A program made the position numbers and the translations under genes. From assembly GCF_040026395.1 (NCBI RefSeq), contig NZ_CP157278.1, positions 248,001 through 312,000 on the forward strand: 64,000 nucleotides of DNA, read 5' to 3'. Position 1 is the first letter of the stretch; each line of letters begins with the position of its first letter. Shown piece after piece: positions 44,506 through 53,386 of this stretch. The DNA comes from Pedobacter lusitanus. Its GTDB lineage: Bacteria > Bacteroidota > Bacteroidia > Sphingobacteriales > Sphingobacteriaceae. The notes beneath the pieces are model-generated. The model searched no databases. It saw only the letters and a program-made list of their open reading frames with translations, and was not told the origin of the DNA.

Positions 44506-45321
44506 ATGGTCAATTTTGAATTAGATAAATTAAAACATACTACTTCCGGCAATTTCTTTTTAATGGCCGGCCCTTGTGCAATCGAAGGTGAAGAAATCGC
44601 AATGCGAATTGCTGAAAAGATTGTAACCCTTACAGATCAACTGGAAATTCCCTTTATTTTTAAAGGATCGTACCGAAAAGCAAACCGCTCCAAAGGAGAT
44701 TCTTTTACCGGTATTGGAGATGAAAAAGCCTTAAAGATCTTAGAGAAGGTTGGAAAGACTTTTGGTGTTCCAACTGTAACTGATATTCACGAAAGTGCTG
44801 AAGCTGCTATGGCTGCTGCCTATGTAGATGTATTGCAGATCCCTGCATTTTTATGCAGACAGACGGATCTGCTGATTGCTGCTGCGAAAACAGGAAAAGT
44901 AGTGAATGTGAAAAAAGGACAGTTTCTTTCTGCCGGATCAATGAAATTTGCAGTCGAAAAGATTTATGAGGCTGGAAATAAGAGGGTTGTGTTAACTGAC
45001 AGAGGAAATACTTTTGGTTATCAGGACCTGATCGTTGACTATCGTGGTTTACCGGAAATGCAGTCATTTGGTGTACCTGTCGTGATGGATGTAACGCATT
45101 CTTTACAGCAGCCAAATCAGAGTTCGGGGGTAACCGGTGGTAAACCTCAGTTAATTGAAACTATTGCGAAGGCCGCAATTGCTGTTGGTGCCGATGGTTT
45201 ATTTATTGAAACTCATCCTGATCCTGCACATGCTAAATCTGATGGTGCTAATATGCTGCATCTGGATTTACTGGAGCAGTTACTTGTGAAACTGATCAAA
45301 ATCAGAAAAGCAGTGAGTTAA
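44506..45321 (+). CDS. kdsA: 3-deoxy-8-phosphooctulonate synthase
   Basis: A 271-residue enzyme joining arabinose-5-phosphate with phosphoenolpyruvate to form KDO-8-phosphate for LPS. Motifs FFLMAGPCAIEGEEIAMRIA, IFKGSYRKANRSKGDSFTGIGDEKAL, GKVVNVKKGQFLSAGSMKFAV and VVMDVTHSLQQPNQSSGVTGG with HPDPAHAKSDGANML match the family. Length is normal. It follows recQ after 8 bases and probably shares its transcript; kdsD, which makes the substrate, sits on the other side of recQ on the opposite strand. A 7-bp stem spans its stop codon (45312-45329). Confidence 0.96.
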   Translation: MVNFELDKLKHTTSGNFFLMAGPCAIEGEEIAMRIAEKIVTLTDQLEIPFIFKGSYRKANRSKGDSFTGIGDEKALKILEKVGKTFGVPTVTDIHESAEAAMAAAYVDVLQIPAFLCRQTDLLIAAAKTGKVVNVKKGQFLSAGSMKFAVEKIYEAGNKRVVLTDRGNTFGYQDLIVDYRGLPEMQSFGVPVVMDVTHSLQQPNQSSGVTGGKPQLIETIAKAAIAVGADGLFIETHPDPAHAKSDGANMLHLDLLEQLLVKLIKIRKAVS

Positions 45322-45343
45322 GACTCACTATTACTCATATTAT

Positions 45344-45381
45344 AAAAGGCTGTGTCATAATTTTAATGAGCAGCCTTTTTT
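45344..45381 (+). terminator. Terminator of the recQ-kdsA transcript
   Basis: A 9-bp stem (45344-45352 with 45371-45379) is followed by a T run. It overlaps the first possible ATG (45366) of the next open frame, which is a reason to start that gene at 45393. Confidence 0.8.
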
Positions 45382-45392
45382 GTTTGTTGCCT

Positions 45393-46469
45393 ATGAAATT
45401 TTCAGAAATAGTCGCACTGATCTTATTTTTTATCATACCGCCAATTATTGGCTTCCTGATCTATAAACAATTCAGAAGCTTTGTAAGTTTGAAGAGGGGA
45501 ATTACTGAATATTTTATGATTAGCCTTGCGGGGTTTTCAGTACTGCTTTTTTTAGTTGGATTGTCAACTTATTCATCTGATTTTAATCTGGCTATTGACC
45601 CTGTCGATAATGGATATACGCCATTTGCTACAAAACACATGCTGACTTTGTTTCTTTTTTTTATGGTGGCCATATATGCTGTTATTGTTCTCTGGCTGAA
45701 AGGAAGGGATCTGCCTCCGGTAATAGTGGTGCTAGCGCTTACGGTGATCACAATCGCTTTGATGATTAGCGTTGCTGTCATACTACAGGTTGTAGAAAAT
45801 TCTGATGGAAATGTGGGTTGGTGTTTTGTGTTTCTGCCTCTTGCATATATCATTTCTGCTATCAGTCTGATTATCAGAATAACGAAAGAAGAAAGCCATC
45901 ATGCCGTAAACAGAACTTACCGGAACAAAATATTAGGTTATCTTAACCGGCTGATGGCCGCTACACAATGGCAACCGGTTTGGGTAATTATATTACTAAT
46001 CCCTGTATTTATTGTAATAACTGTAATTTTAATCCTGTGTGGCCAGGATTCACATGCGCTTACCAGGGTTTTTACTGAAACTACGGGCTGGCATTTTTCG
46101 CAAAAAGCACATCCTCCTTTTCTGGATCACCAGGGACATTATTTGTGTACAGTAGCTGCTTGTGGGAATCCTGACCTGGTAAAACCTATCCGGCTTGGTA
46201 ACCGTCACGGACATCAGATCATTGTGAACAGACAGCTACAGATCGCGAATGCTTTTGAAGAATTAATACAGGATATTTCACCGGTTTTTCACCGCTACAT
46301 AAGAAGATTGTACGATCAATATGGTTATCCATTGTCAAAACGGATTAATACACCTATGCGTTCAAATATCATATATCTGCTGATGAAGCCTGTAGAATGG
46401 TTTTTTGTCCTGGTTTTATATACCTGTGTCAAAAAACCGGAAATGAAAATTGCAAAACAATACACCTGA
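45393..46469 (+). CDS. DUF6688-like multi-spanning membrane protein
   Basis: A 358-residue membrane protein; I start at ATG 45393 (MKFSEIVALILFFIIPPIIG), since the ATG at 45366 lies inside a terminator. About seven hydrophobic helices fill residues 5-220. The C-terminal 140 residues form a soluble domain with a strikingly conserved look: HYLCTVAACGNPDLVKPIRLGNRHGHQIIVNRQLQIANAFEELIQD, with two cysteines (C-T-V-A-A-C), then RYIRRLYDQYGYPLSKRI and MKPVEWFFVLVLY. From memory this is the DUF6688 family, of unknown function. The CxxxxC plus several histidines might form a metal site. It follows kdsA but behind a terminator. Confidence 0.78.
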   Translation: MKFSEIVALILFFIIPPIIGFLIYKQFRSFVSLKRGITEYFMISLAGFSVLLFLVGLSTYSSDFNLAIDPVDNGYTPFATKHMLTLFLFFMVAIYAVIVLWLKGRDLPPVIVVLALTVITIALMISVAVILQVVENSDGNVGWCFVFLPLAYIISAISLIIRITKEESHHAVNRTYRNKILGYLNRLMAATQWQPVWVIILLIPVFIVITVILILCGQDSHALTRVFTETTGWHFSQKAHPPFLDHQGHYLCTVAACGNPDLVKPIRLGNRHGHQIIVNRQLQIANAFEELIQDISPVFHRYIRRLYDQYGYPLSKRINTPMRSNIIYLLMKPVEWFFVLVLYTCVKKPEMKIAKQYT

Positions 46470-46521
46470 AATAATTAGAATCTCCGGTTATAGTGTTTAA
46501 ATTTTGGCTTATTCCAGCCAG

Positions 46522-48423
46522 TTATATACCCGTAATAATAAATGATGTTCTGCGATTTTGCTGTCTGCCTGCTGCCTGCTCATTTGATGCAATAGGTTTT
46601 GTAGCTCCAAAGCCTTTGAAAGTTAACCGGTCCGGATTTACTTTGCTGGCAATCAGGTAATCATATACTGCTTTAGCCCGCTGTAAAGATAATTTCTGAT
46701 TGGCATCTGCATTTCCTTCATTATCTGTATGTCCCTGAATCTCTATAGTCACAGAAGAATTAGCCTGCAATAACTGCAACAGATTTGTCAATTCTGTAAG
46801 CGACGGGGCTAACAGCTCAAATTTATTTGTGTCAAAAAAGATATTCTTCAGAACCATATTTGCACCTGGTTTGAGTTTTTCCAGTTCAATCTCCAGGATA
46901 TAAGGTTGTGTGTTTTTTGCTTGTCCGGGTTCAAAATTGTCTGAGTAAAACAGATATCCATCAGCTACTGCATTAAAAGCATAGGTGCTGCCAAGGGGCA
47001 TTACTGCCAGAAACTCTCCATTATCTCTGGATGTAAAGTCGTTAAATTTAGTTTCTTTCGTTTTTAGATTGACTACTTGCACTTTAGCCTCAAGGAAACC
47101 ATGAGTTTCTTTGTCCCTGACTATCCCTTTAACATAGGTGATTGGTAGTGGTTTTGCAGCTTCAGGCAGTTTAAATCTGTATATATCCATATCGCCAAAA
47201 CCACCTTGCAGTACAGAAGAAAAATATCCCTCTGTTCCATCAGGACTAACCATTAATCCGCTTTCTTCGTTGAACGTATTGATAGGGTAACCGATATTCA
47301 CTGGTTTGCCCCATTTTCCACCGGTCTGCATGCGGCTGTAAAAGATATCCATACTTCCCATACCAGGCCATCCGTTAGAGGAGAAGTATAAGGTTTTTCC
47401 ATCCGGATGTACAAATGGGGTATTTTCATCATATATCGTATTAATTTCCGGACCCAGATTTTCCGGCTTGCTCCATTCACCCTCACTATTTAATGTGGTT
47501 TTCCAGATGTCGTATCCACCGATTCCTCCAGGACGGTTACTTACAAAATATAGTGTATTCCCATCCGGGCTTACAGCTGGCTGGGAATCCCATGAAGAAG
47601 AATTGACCGTTGCACCTAAATTAAATGGAGCCTCCCAGTTATTTCCGCTTTTATGACTCACATACAGATCGCAGCTTCCTAAGCCATCAGGGCGATTACA
47701 TCCTGTGAAAAAAAGATACATACCATCCGGAGAAATAGATTGTGCACCTTCATTAAACCGCGTATTGATCTGATCACTCAGTGGTATGGCAGTTTTCCAT
47801 TCTTTGTTTACTTTACGGGAAATATAAAAATCTTCATTTCCATCTGTGGTACGGCTAAAAATAAGTGTTGATCCATCAGCTGTCAGCGTAGGTAAATATT
47901 CTCTGTCTTTTGTATTGATGGCTGCTCCCAGATTAACAGGATCATATTTTTCCGGTTTTTTTATAGCGATGACAGCAAAATCACAATCCATGATATATTT
48001 ACCGGCTTTTAGTATCATTTGCTGTTCTTTACCTTTGTAAAGTTCTTTGAATATGGCAAAATGTTTACCTGCACTGGCATATTCACCACTATTTAATTCT
48101 GCCTCACCCAGTGAATAATAGACTCTCGGAGCTACCGGAATAATTGTAATATCAATGGCTTTCTGATAGTTTAACCTGGCTTTTTCAAAAGACCTTTTTA
48201 ATTTGTAAATATCTGCCAGCTGAGTAAAAGCAAATTGAAATGATGGATCTGCAGCAACCGCATCTTCCAGTTGTTTAGCTGCTGCATCATAATCTTTTGC
48301 AAGCAGGGACTTTTGTGCATAATCAAAATTCTGCTGTGCTTTTTTTATGGGAGATTCCTGTGCCAGGATAAAATCACTGCATAGGAACAACAGATAGAAA
48401 ATTACAGGTATAGTCTTTTTCAT
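46522..48423 (-). CDS. OmpA family protein with TPR, PD40 propeller and regulatory domain (PorE-like architecture)
   Basis: A 633-residue exported protein (signal MKKTIPVIFYLLFLCSDFILAQ). Domains in order: TPR-like helices (about 25-145, SPIKKAQQNFDYAQKSLLAKDYDAAAKQLEDAVAADPSFQFAFTQLADIYK); a beta-propeller of PD40/WD40-like repeats (about 165-415, with repeated GSxxLxFS and PDGxTLYF type units); a carboxypeptidase-regulatory-like domain (about 430-500); and OmpA-like peptidoglycan binding (about 515-633, NIFFDTNKFELLAP and EIQGHTDNEGNADANQKLSLQRAKAVYDYL). This domain order equals that of PorE in the type IX secretion system, but several paralogues share it, and the PorE lipobox is absent here. 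It would tether an outer-membrane complex to peptidoglycan. Confidence 0.85.
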   Translation of the reverse strand: MKKTIPVIFYLLFLCSDFILAQESPIKKAQQNFDYAQKSLLAKDYDAAAKQLEDAVAADPSFQFAFTQLADIYKLKRSFEKARLNYQKAIDITIIPVAPRVYYSLGEAELNSGEYASAGKHFAIFKELYKGKEQQMILKAGKYIMDCDFAVIAIKKPEKYDPVNLGAAINTKDREYLPTLTADGSTLIFSRTTDGNEDFYISRKVNKEWKTAIPLSDQINTRFNEGAQSISPDGMYLFFTGCNRPDGLGSCDLYVSHKSGNNWEAPFNLGATVNSSSWDSQPAVSPDGNTLYFVSNRPGGIGGYDIWKTTLNSEGEWSKPENLGPEINTIYDENTPFVHPDGKTLYFSSNGWPGMGSMDIFYSRMQTGGKWGKPVNIGYPINTFNEESGLMVSPDGTEGYFSSVLQGGFGDMDIYRFKLPEAAKPLPITYVKGIVRDKETHGFLEAKVQVVNLKTKETKFNDFTSRDNGEFLAVMPLGSTYAFNAVADGYLFYSDNFEPGQAKNTQPYILEIELEKLKPGANMVLKNIFFDTNKFELLAPSLTELTNLLQLLQANSSVTIEIQGHTDNEGNADANQKLSLQRAKAVYDYLIASKVNPDRLTFKGFGATKPIASNEQAAGRQQNRRTSFIITGI

Positions 48424-48506
48424 GTTTTTCTCATTAGATCAGGCAGAATTACTGTTTAATTTTTAGTTGAAACAGCTTTTGATGTTACAGGATAAACTTA
48501 ATAAAA

Positions 48507-48581
48507 AAACAGCAATACCTTTTGAAGATCTGCATAGCTTTTTATCTAAAAGATACGGATGCTCAAAAGGTATTACTGTTT
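48507..48581 (-). terminator. Terminator of queE
   Basis: Arms 48507-48523 and 48565-48581 (17 bp) pair fully in minus-strand RNA with one G-U pair, then a run of seven T (complement of 48500-48509 region). It lies about 30 bases past the queE stop and a further 84 bases before the OmpA-type gene. Confidence 0.8.
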
Positions 48582-48612
48582 GTTTAAAGGACAGGTCTTG
48601 TCAATTAACCGA

Positions 48613-49236
48613 TTAAGGAATATTTAAATATTTATGTGTTTGTAATGAAATTTCCCATTTCGGGTTAGCCATTACATAATCTATAATCATAGGCGTAATT
48701 TCTTTGGATTTTGACCACTCAGGCTGAAGATAAAGTTTACAGGTAGGAGATACCGTTTCTGCATATTTTTCTGCCCACTCAAAATCACTTTTATTAAAGA
48801 CAATTACCTTTAATTCATTAGCGAAAGGGGTAATGTCCGGACGTGGAGCTTTGAATTTTTTTGGAGACAGACAAATCCAGTCCCAGCTGCCGGACAGGGG
48901 ATAAGCACCGGAAGTTTCAATAAAAGTCAGGATGTTTTTCTCCTGAAGTTTTTTTGTCAGGTAATCCATGTTGTAGATCAATGGTTCTCCACCAGTGATG
49001 ACTACGGCCTTACCAGGAAAGGTGTCTGCTTTTTCTGCAATATCATCAGCTGAAGTCAGCGGGTGAAGTTCAGCATCCCAGCTTTCCTTCACATCACACC
49101 AGTGACAACCCACATCGCAACCTCCAAGACGAATAAAATAGGCAGCTTTGCCTGTGTTAAAACCTTCACCCTGAATAGTGTAAAATTCTTCCATTAATGG
49201 AAGCAATGTGCCGTCTGCTGGAATATTATGTGCCAT
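48613..49236 (-). CDS. queE: 7-carboxy-7-deazaguanine synthase (radical SAM)
   Basis: A 207-residue radical SAM enzyme of queuosine/preQ0 synthesis that forms the deazaguanine ring. The iron-sulfur cysteines are C40, C44 and C47 in LGGCDVGCHWCDVKESW, the C-x3-C-x2-C spacing of the family. EEFYTIQGEGFNTGKAAYFIRLGG precedes it, and VVITGGEPLIYNMDYLTKKLQ is the SAM-binding GGEP. Length is normal. It is monocistronic, ended by a strong terminator, and divergent from the Rieske protein. No queC or queD is in this window. Confidence 0.95.
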   Translation of the reverse strand: MAHNIPADGTLLPLMEEFYTIQGEGFNTGKAAYFIRLGGCDVGCHWCDVKESWDAELHPLTSADDIAEKADTFPGKAVVITGGEPLIYNMDYLTKKLQEKNILTFIETSGAYPLSGSWDWICLSPKKFKAPRPDITPFANELKVIVFNKSDFEWAEKYAETVSPTCKLYLQPEWSKSKEITPMIIDYVMANPKWEISLQTHKYLNIP

Positions 49237-49334
49237 ATATCAAAAGGCAAAGTTAAATAAATATGCATGGAAAATGGGAATATATGTATATTGACCATAT
49301 TTAAATGACTAATCTATGAATAAGCAGAGCATCA

Positions 49335-49676
49335 ATGGCTGAATTACGCTGGTATAAAATTGATGTGGAAATTCCCGAAGGGGATTTTGTCAGGCAGTTA
49401 AACATTGCCGGTAAAAAATTATGCCTGCTCAGACATCAGGATCAGATTCATCTGGTACAAAATACTTGTCCTCATGCCGGTGGTATACTAAGTGGAGGAT
49501 GGTGCGAAAAAGGAAAACTTATTTGCCCTATTCACCGCTATGCCTATGATTTAGTTAGCGGAAGAGGAGCAGAGGGGCAGGGCGATTATATCAATATCTA
49601 TCCGGTACGTCAGGAAGCAGATGGTTTTTATGCCGGATTTAAACAAAGTTTGTTCAGCCGTTTCTTTAAAAAATAA
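49335..49676 (+). CDS. Rieske [2Fe-2S] domain ferredoxin-like protein
   Basis: A 113-residue single Rieske domain. Cluster ligands are C45-x-H47 (NTCPHAGG) and C64-x2-H67 (LICPIHRYAYD). The Cys-x-His and Cys-x2-His pairs with a 16-residue spacing are as in ferredoxin-type Rieske proteins. It probably transfers electrons to an unidentified oxygenase or reductase; no such partner is adjacent. No signal peptide. It is divergent from queE and convergent with folD, with an own transcript. Confidence 0.9.
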   Translation: MAELRWYKIDVEIPEGDFVRQLNIAGKKLCLLRHQDQIHLVQNTCPHAGGILSGGWCEKGKLICPIHRYAYDLVSGRGAEGQGDYINIYPVRQEADGFYAGFKQSLFSRFFKK

Positions 49677-49787
49677 TCTTCAGATATTGTTATTCCGGGA
49701 TCCTGACAGGGAGGCTGGTTCAGGCTGGATAAAAGTTTGGTGTTGAAAGACCTGTAATAACCCGCGTGAGCAGAGTTAATAAAAAAT

Positions 49788-49831
49788 ATGGCTGAATAAT
49801 TAATTGCGATACAAATTAATTATTCAGCCAT
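49788..49831 (-). terminator. Terminator of folD, in the 228-base gap after the Rieske gene
   Basis: An 18-bp perfect stem (49788-49805 with 49814-49831, eight-base loop). On the minus strand a T run follows (complement of 49781-49786), ending the folD transcript. On the plus strand only two T follow, so it could also help stop the Rieske transcript. Nothing else is evident in 49677-49904. Confidence 0.85.
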
Positions 49832-49904
49832 TTAAGCTGTAAATCATCAGTTTATTTCAGGATAACACCTGCTAAATATCCTGATAAACAGAATTATCTT
49901 ATTT

Positions 49905-50786
49905 TTAAGGATAGATTTCTTTTTTAGCTGAGGCCAGAGTGTTTTTAAGTAAACCAACGATAGTCATCAGGCCAACTCCACCAGGTACCGGTGTGATCCA
50001 TGAAGCTAATGGAGCTACATGTTCGAAATCAACATCACCATATAATTTATAACCTGATTTTGTTGTTTCCGATACTTCTCTATTAATACCTACATCAATA
50101 ATGATCGCACCTGGTTTCACCATATCTGCAGTAACAAAATTCTTTTTCCCTATAGCGGCAATAATAATATCTGCCTGTAAAGCAATTTCTTTCAGATTGG
50201 CAGTTTTACTGTGTGTCAGTGTCACTGTACAATTTCCTGGATTTGCGTTACGTGCCATTAGAATACTCATCGGGCTGCCAACAATATTGCTACGTCCGAC
50301 AACTACACAATGTTTACCTGCAGTATCAATTCCATAAGCTTTAAGTAATAACAGGATACCATAAGGAGTAGCAGGGATAAAACAAGGCAGGTTACGCATC
50401 ATACGTCCCAGGTTTACCGGGTGGAAGCCGTCTACATCTTTACGGTGGTCGATTGCTTCGGTTACTTTCTCCGGATCTATATGGTTTGGAAGCGGAAGCT
50501 GAACAATCAGTCCATCTATACCTGCATCACTGTTAATCTCACGAATCTTTTCAAGCAACTCTTCTTCAGTTACATCTGTATTATATCTGATCAGTGAAGA
50601 TTGAAAGCCCACTTTTTCGCAGTTTTTCATCTTACTGGCCACATAAGTTTCACTTCCGCCATCATTACCTACCAGTATGGCTAATAAATGAGGTTTACGT
50701 CCGCTTTGTGCTAAAAAATCTGCCGCTTCTGCCGCTATTTCTAATTTAATCTTTTCTGATGCGAATTTTCCGTCCAGTAACTGCAT
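49905..50786 (-). CDS. folD: Bifunctional methylenetetrahydrofolate dehydrogenase/cyclohydrolase
   Basis: A 293-residue enzyme of one-carbon metabolism. FolD signatures are seen: [23 protein letters not shown] with the catalytic Lys in [21 protein letters not shown], and [16 protein letters not shown] for the NADP-binding loop, with [19 protein letters not shown] at the C-terminus. Length is normal. It starts 30 bases after lepA on the same strand, so these two are probably co-transcribed. Confidence 0.97.
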   Translation of the reverse strand: MQLLDGKFASEKIKLEIAAEAADFLAQSGRKPHLLAILVGNDGGSETYVASKMKNCEKVGFQSSLIRYNTDVTEEELLEKIREINSDAGIDGLIVQLPLPNHIDPEKVTEAIDHRKDVDGFHPVNLGRMMRNLPCFIPATPYGILLLLKAYGIDTAGKHCVVVGRSNIVGSPMSILMARNANPGNCTVTLTHSKTANLKEIALQADIIIAAIGKKNFVTADMVKPGAIIIDVGINREVSETTKSGYKLYGDVDFEHVAPLASWITPVPGGVGLMTIVGLLKNTLASAKKEIYP

Positions 50787-50816
50787 ATCAAACGCTATAT
50801 TTTGTAGGTTATACGA

Positions 50817-52604
50817 TTAGTCTAATTTCAATACGGCCATAAATGCAGTCTGTGGAATTTCCACGTTACCTACCTGGCGCATACGTTTCTTACCTTTTTT
50901 CTGTTTTTCAAGCAATTTACGTTTACGTGAAATATCACCACCATAACATTTTGCGGTTACATCTTTACGTAAAGCTTTTACAGTTTCTCTGGCGATAATT
51001 TTAGCACCAATAGAGGCCTGAACAATAATCTCAAATTGCTGACGGGGAATTAACTCTCTTAATTTTTCACAGATTCTCTTTCCGAAATCGTAAGAATTAC
51101 TACGGTGAATTAAGGAAGATAATGCATCAACAGGTTCTGAATTTAACAGAATATCCAATCTGACAAGGTCAGATTTACGGTAACCAATCTGATGATAATC
51201 AAAAGAAGCATATCCTTTGGAAATTGTTTTCAGACGGTCATAGAAATCAAATACGATCTCTCCCATAGGAATCTCAAAAACAAGTTCCACACGGTCTGAT
51301 GTCAGATACGACTGGTTGGCAATAATCCCTCTTTTCTGAATACAAAGTGACATTACAGGTCCTACAAACTCAGCCTTGGTAATGATATTTGCTTTGATAT
51401 ATGGTTCTTCCACATATTCCATTTTACTTGGGTCAGGAAGATCAGAAGGGTTATTTACAATAATTAAATCACCTTTGGTAGTCATTGCCTGGTAAGACAC
51501 GTTGGGAACAGTAGTAATTACCGTCATGTCAAACTCACGCTCTAAACGCTCCTGGATAATCTCCATATGCAGCATGCCCAGGAATCCGCAACGGAAACCA
51601 AAACCTAATGCTGCTGATGATTCCGGTTCGAATACAATAGAAGCATCATTGAGCTGCAATTTGTGCATTGCCTCTCTTAATTCTTCAAACTCGTCTGTAT
51701 CTACAGGATAAATACCCGCAAATACCATTGGTTTAACCTCTTCAAATCCTTTGATTGGTTCCAGACTCGGGCGATCTTTATGAGTAATCGTATCTCCAAC
51801 TTTTACCTCTCTGGCTTCTTTAATACCAGAAATAATATACCCTACGTCACCAGTTTTAATGACGTCTTTCGGAGCCTGTTTCAGTTTTAAAGTACCAACT
51901 TCTTCAGCGATATATTCTTTACCGGTAGCTACGAACTTCACTTTATCGCCTTTACGGATTTCACCGTTAAGTACTTTGAAATAGGCAATAATCCCACGGA
52001 AAGAGTTAAATACAGAGTCGAAAATTAAAGCCTGTAACTCGCTTTGAGGATTTCCTACTGGTGCAGGTACACGCTCAACAATAGCCCGCAGGATATCATG
52101 AACACCCTGTCCGGTTTTTCCAGAGGCAGGAATGATTTCTTCTCTCTTACAACCAATCAGTTCAATGATCTGATCTTTGACTTCTTCAGGCATAGCACCA
52201 GGTAAGTCCATTTTATTTAAAATAGGGATGATCTCAAGATCATGCTCGAGTGCTAAATAAAGATTGGAGATAGTTTGTGCCTGTATACCTTGTGAAGCAT
52301 CTACAATCAGCAGCGCACCCTCGCAGGCAGCAATTGAGCGGGAAACTTCATAAGAAAAATCTACGTGTCCGGGAGTGTCAATTAAGTTTAATATATAAGG
52401 CTGTCCATCCTGGATATAATCCATCTGGATAGCATGACTTTTAATGGTAATACCACGTTCACGTTCCAAATCCATGTCATCCAGTAACTGAGCCTGTGAC
52501 TCTCTCTGGGTGATTGTATTGGTGTATTCAAGTAAACGGTCGGCCAGGGTACTTTTACCATGGTCAATGTGTGCAATTATGCAAAAATTACGTATGTGCT
52601 TCAT
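50817..52604 (-). CDS. lepA: Elongation factor 4 (LepA)
   Basis: A 595-residue translational GTPase that back-translocates ribosomes under stress. G1 is [18 protein letters not shown]3 [26 protein letters not shown]4 NKMD. The LepA C-terminal domain is intact ([83 protein letters not shown] in abbreviated form: the KCYGGD and KKGKKRM motifs). Length is normal. It follows cutC by 30 bases on the same strand. Confidence 0.97.
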   Translation of the reverse strand: MKHIRNFCIIAHIDHGKSTLADRLLEYTNTITQRESQAQLLDDMDLERERGITIKSHAIQMDYIQDGQPYILNLIDTPGHVDFSYEVSRSIAACEGALLIVDASQGIQAQTISNLYLALEHDLEIIPILNKMDLPGAMPEEVKDQIIELIGCKREEIIPASGKTGQGVHDILRAIVERVPAPVGNPQSELQALIFDSVFNSFRGIIAYFKVLNGEIRKGDKVKFVATGKEYIAEEVGTLKLKQAPKDVIKTGDVGYIISGIKEAREVKVGDTITHKDRPSLEPIKGFEEVKPMVFAGIYPVDTDEFEELREAMHKLQLNDASIVFEPESSAALGFGFRCGFLGMLHMEIIQERLEREFDMTVITTVPNVSYQAMTTKGDLIIVNNPSDLPDPSKMEYVEEPYIKANIITKAEFVGPVMSLCIQKRGIIANQSYLTSDRVELVFEIPMGEIVFDFYDRLKTISKGYASFDYHQIGYRKSDLVRLDILLNSEPVDALSSLIHRSNSYDFGKRICEKLRELIPRQQFEIIVQASIGAKIIARETVKALRKDVTAKCYGGDISRKRKLLEKQKKGKKRMRQVGNVEIPQTAFMAVLKLD

Positions 52605-52634
52605 CAGTGCCGCAAATATAGAACATTAGCTTGA

Positions 52635-53375
52635 TTATTCCGCACTGTTTGCCAGTTCAAGTAATTTTTTGACCAGTTCTGCATCTGTAAGTGCAGAACT
52701 ATATTCATCTGCTTCATTCCCCATGTTTAATTCCTTATTTCTGAACAGCATTTTACTGCTGTGATTTTTCCTGGCGGATGCATGGAATACTTTTGCACCA
52801 GTCTGGCTGATCAGCTGGCCGATATTAGCAGTATTGACGCCGGCACCGGGCATGATAGCAATACGTTCGTCTGCCTGAATAATCAGTGCTGCAAGTCTGG
52901 CTGCGCCATCTGCCGCACTGGTTTTACCTCCGGAAGTCAGGACACGTACTATACCGAGCGAAATAAGGTCTTCGAGCGCTTCTTCCATATCTGCTACCAT
53001 GTCAAAAGCCCGGTGGAAAGCAACCTGCATAGGCTTTGCCAGTGCTATGAGTTCGGCGCAGCGTTTTTTGTCTACCTGACCATCTGCGGTCAGTATACCT
53101 GTTACAATCCCGTCACAACCTAGTTCTTTACAGATTTTTATATCTTCCTTCATCAGCTCAAATTCCAGATCTGTATAAAGGAAATCTCCACCTCTGGGTC
53201 TGATAATAGGAAAGACTTCAATATGGAGCAGTTGTCTGGCCAGTTTAATTTCTGCATAACTCGGGGTAGTTCCTCCCTCTGTCAGACTTGCACACAATTC
53301 TACCCGTTTTGCACCTCCCTGCTGAGCTTCCAGTGCGGAACTTACAGAGTTGGCGCAAACTTCCATTTCAATCAT
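52635..53375 (-). CDS. cutC: CutC family protein
   Basis: A 246-residue TIM-barrel protein. EVCANSVSSALEAQQGGAKRVELCASLTEGGTTPSYAEIKLA and IIRPRGGDFLYTDLEFELMKEDIKICKELGCDGIVTGIL are the strong family signatures. HRAFDMVADMEEALEDLISLGIVRVLTSGG completes it. CutC was proposed to act in copper homeostasis, but that role is disputed; a metabolic role is possible. It lies between glycosylasparaginase (11 bases upstream) and lepA (30 bases downstream), all minus strand. Confidence 0.95.
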   Translation of the reverse strand: MIEMEVCANSVSSALEAQQGGAKRVELCASLTEGGTTPSYAEIKLARQLLHIEVFPIIRPRGGDFLYTDLEFELMKEDIKICKELGCDGIVTGILTADGQVDKKRCAELIALAKPMQVAFHRAFDMVADMEEALEDLISLGIVRVLTSGGKTSAADGAARLAALIIQADERIAIMPGAGVNTANIGQLISQTGAKVFHASARKNHSSKMLFRNKELNMGNEADEYSSALTDAELVKKLLELANSAE

Positions 53376-53386
53376 AGCTGTAAATT

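Noticed and set aside
45366..45392. Upstream ATG for the DUF6688-like gene
   Set aside because: It falls in the terminator hairpin of kdsA; the next ATG at 45393 starts a hydrophobic helix directly.
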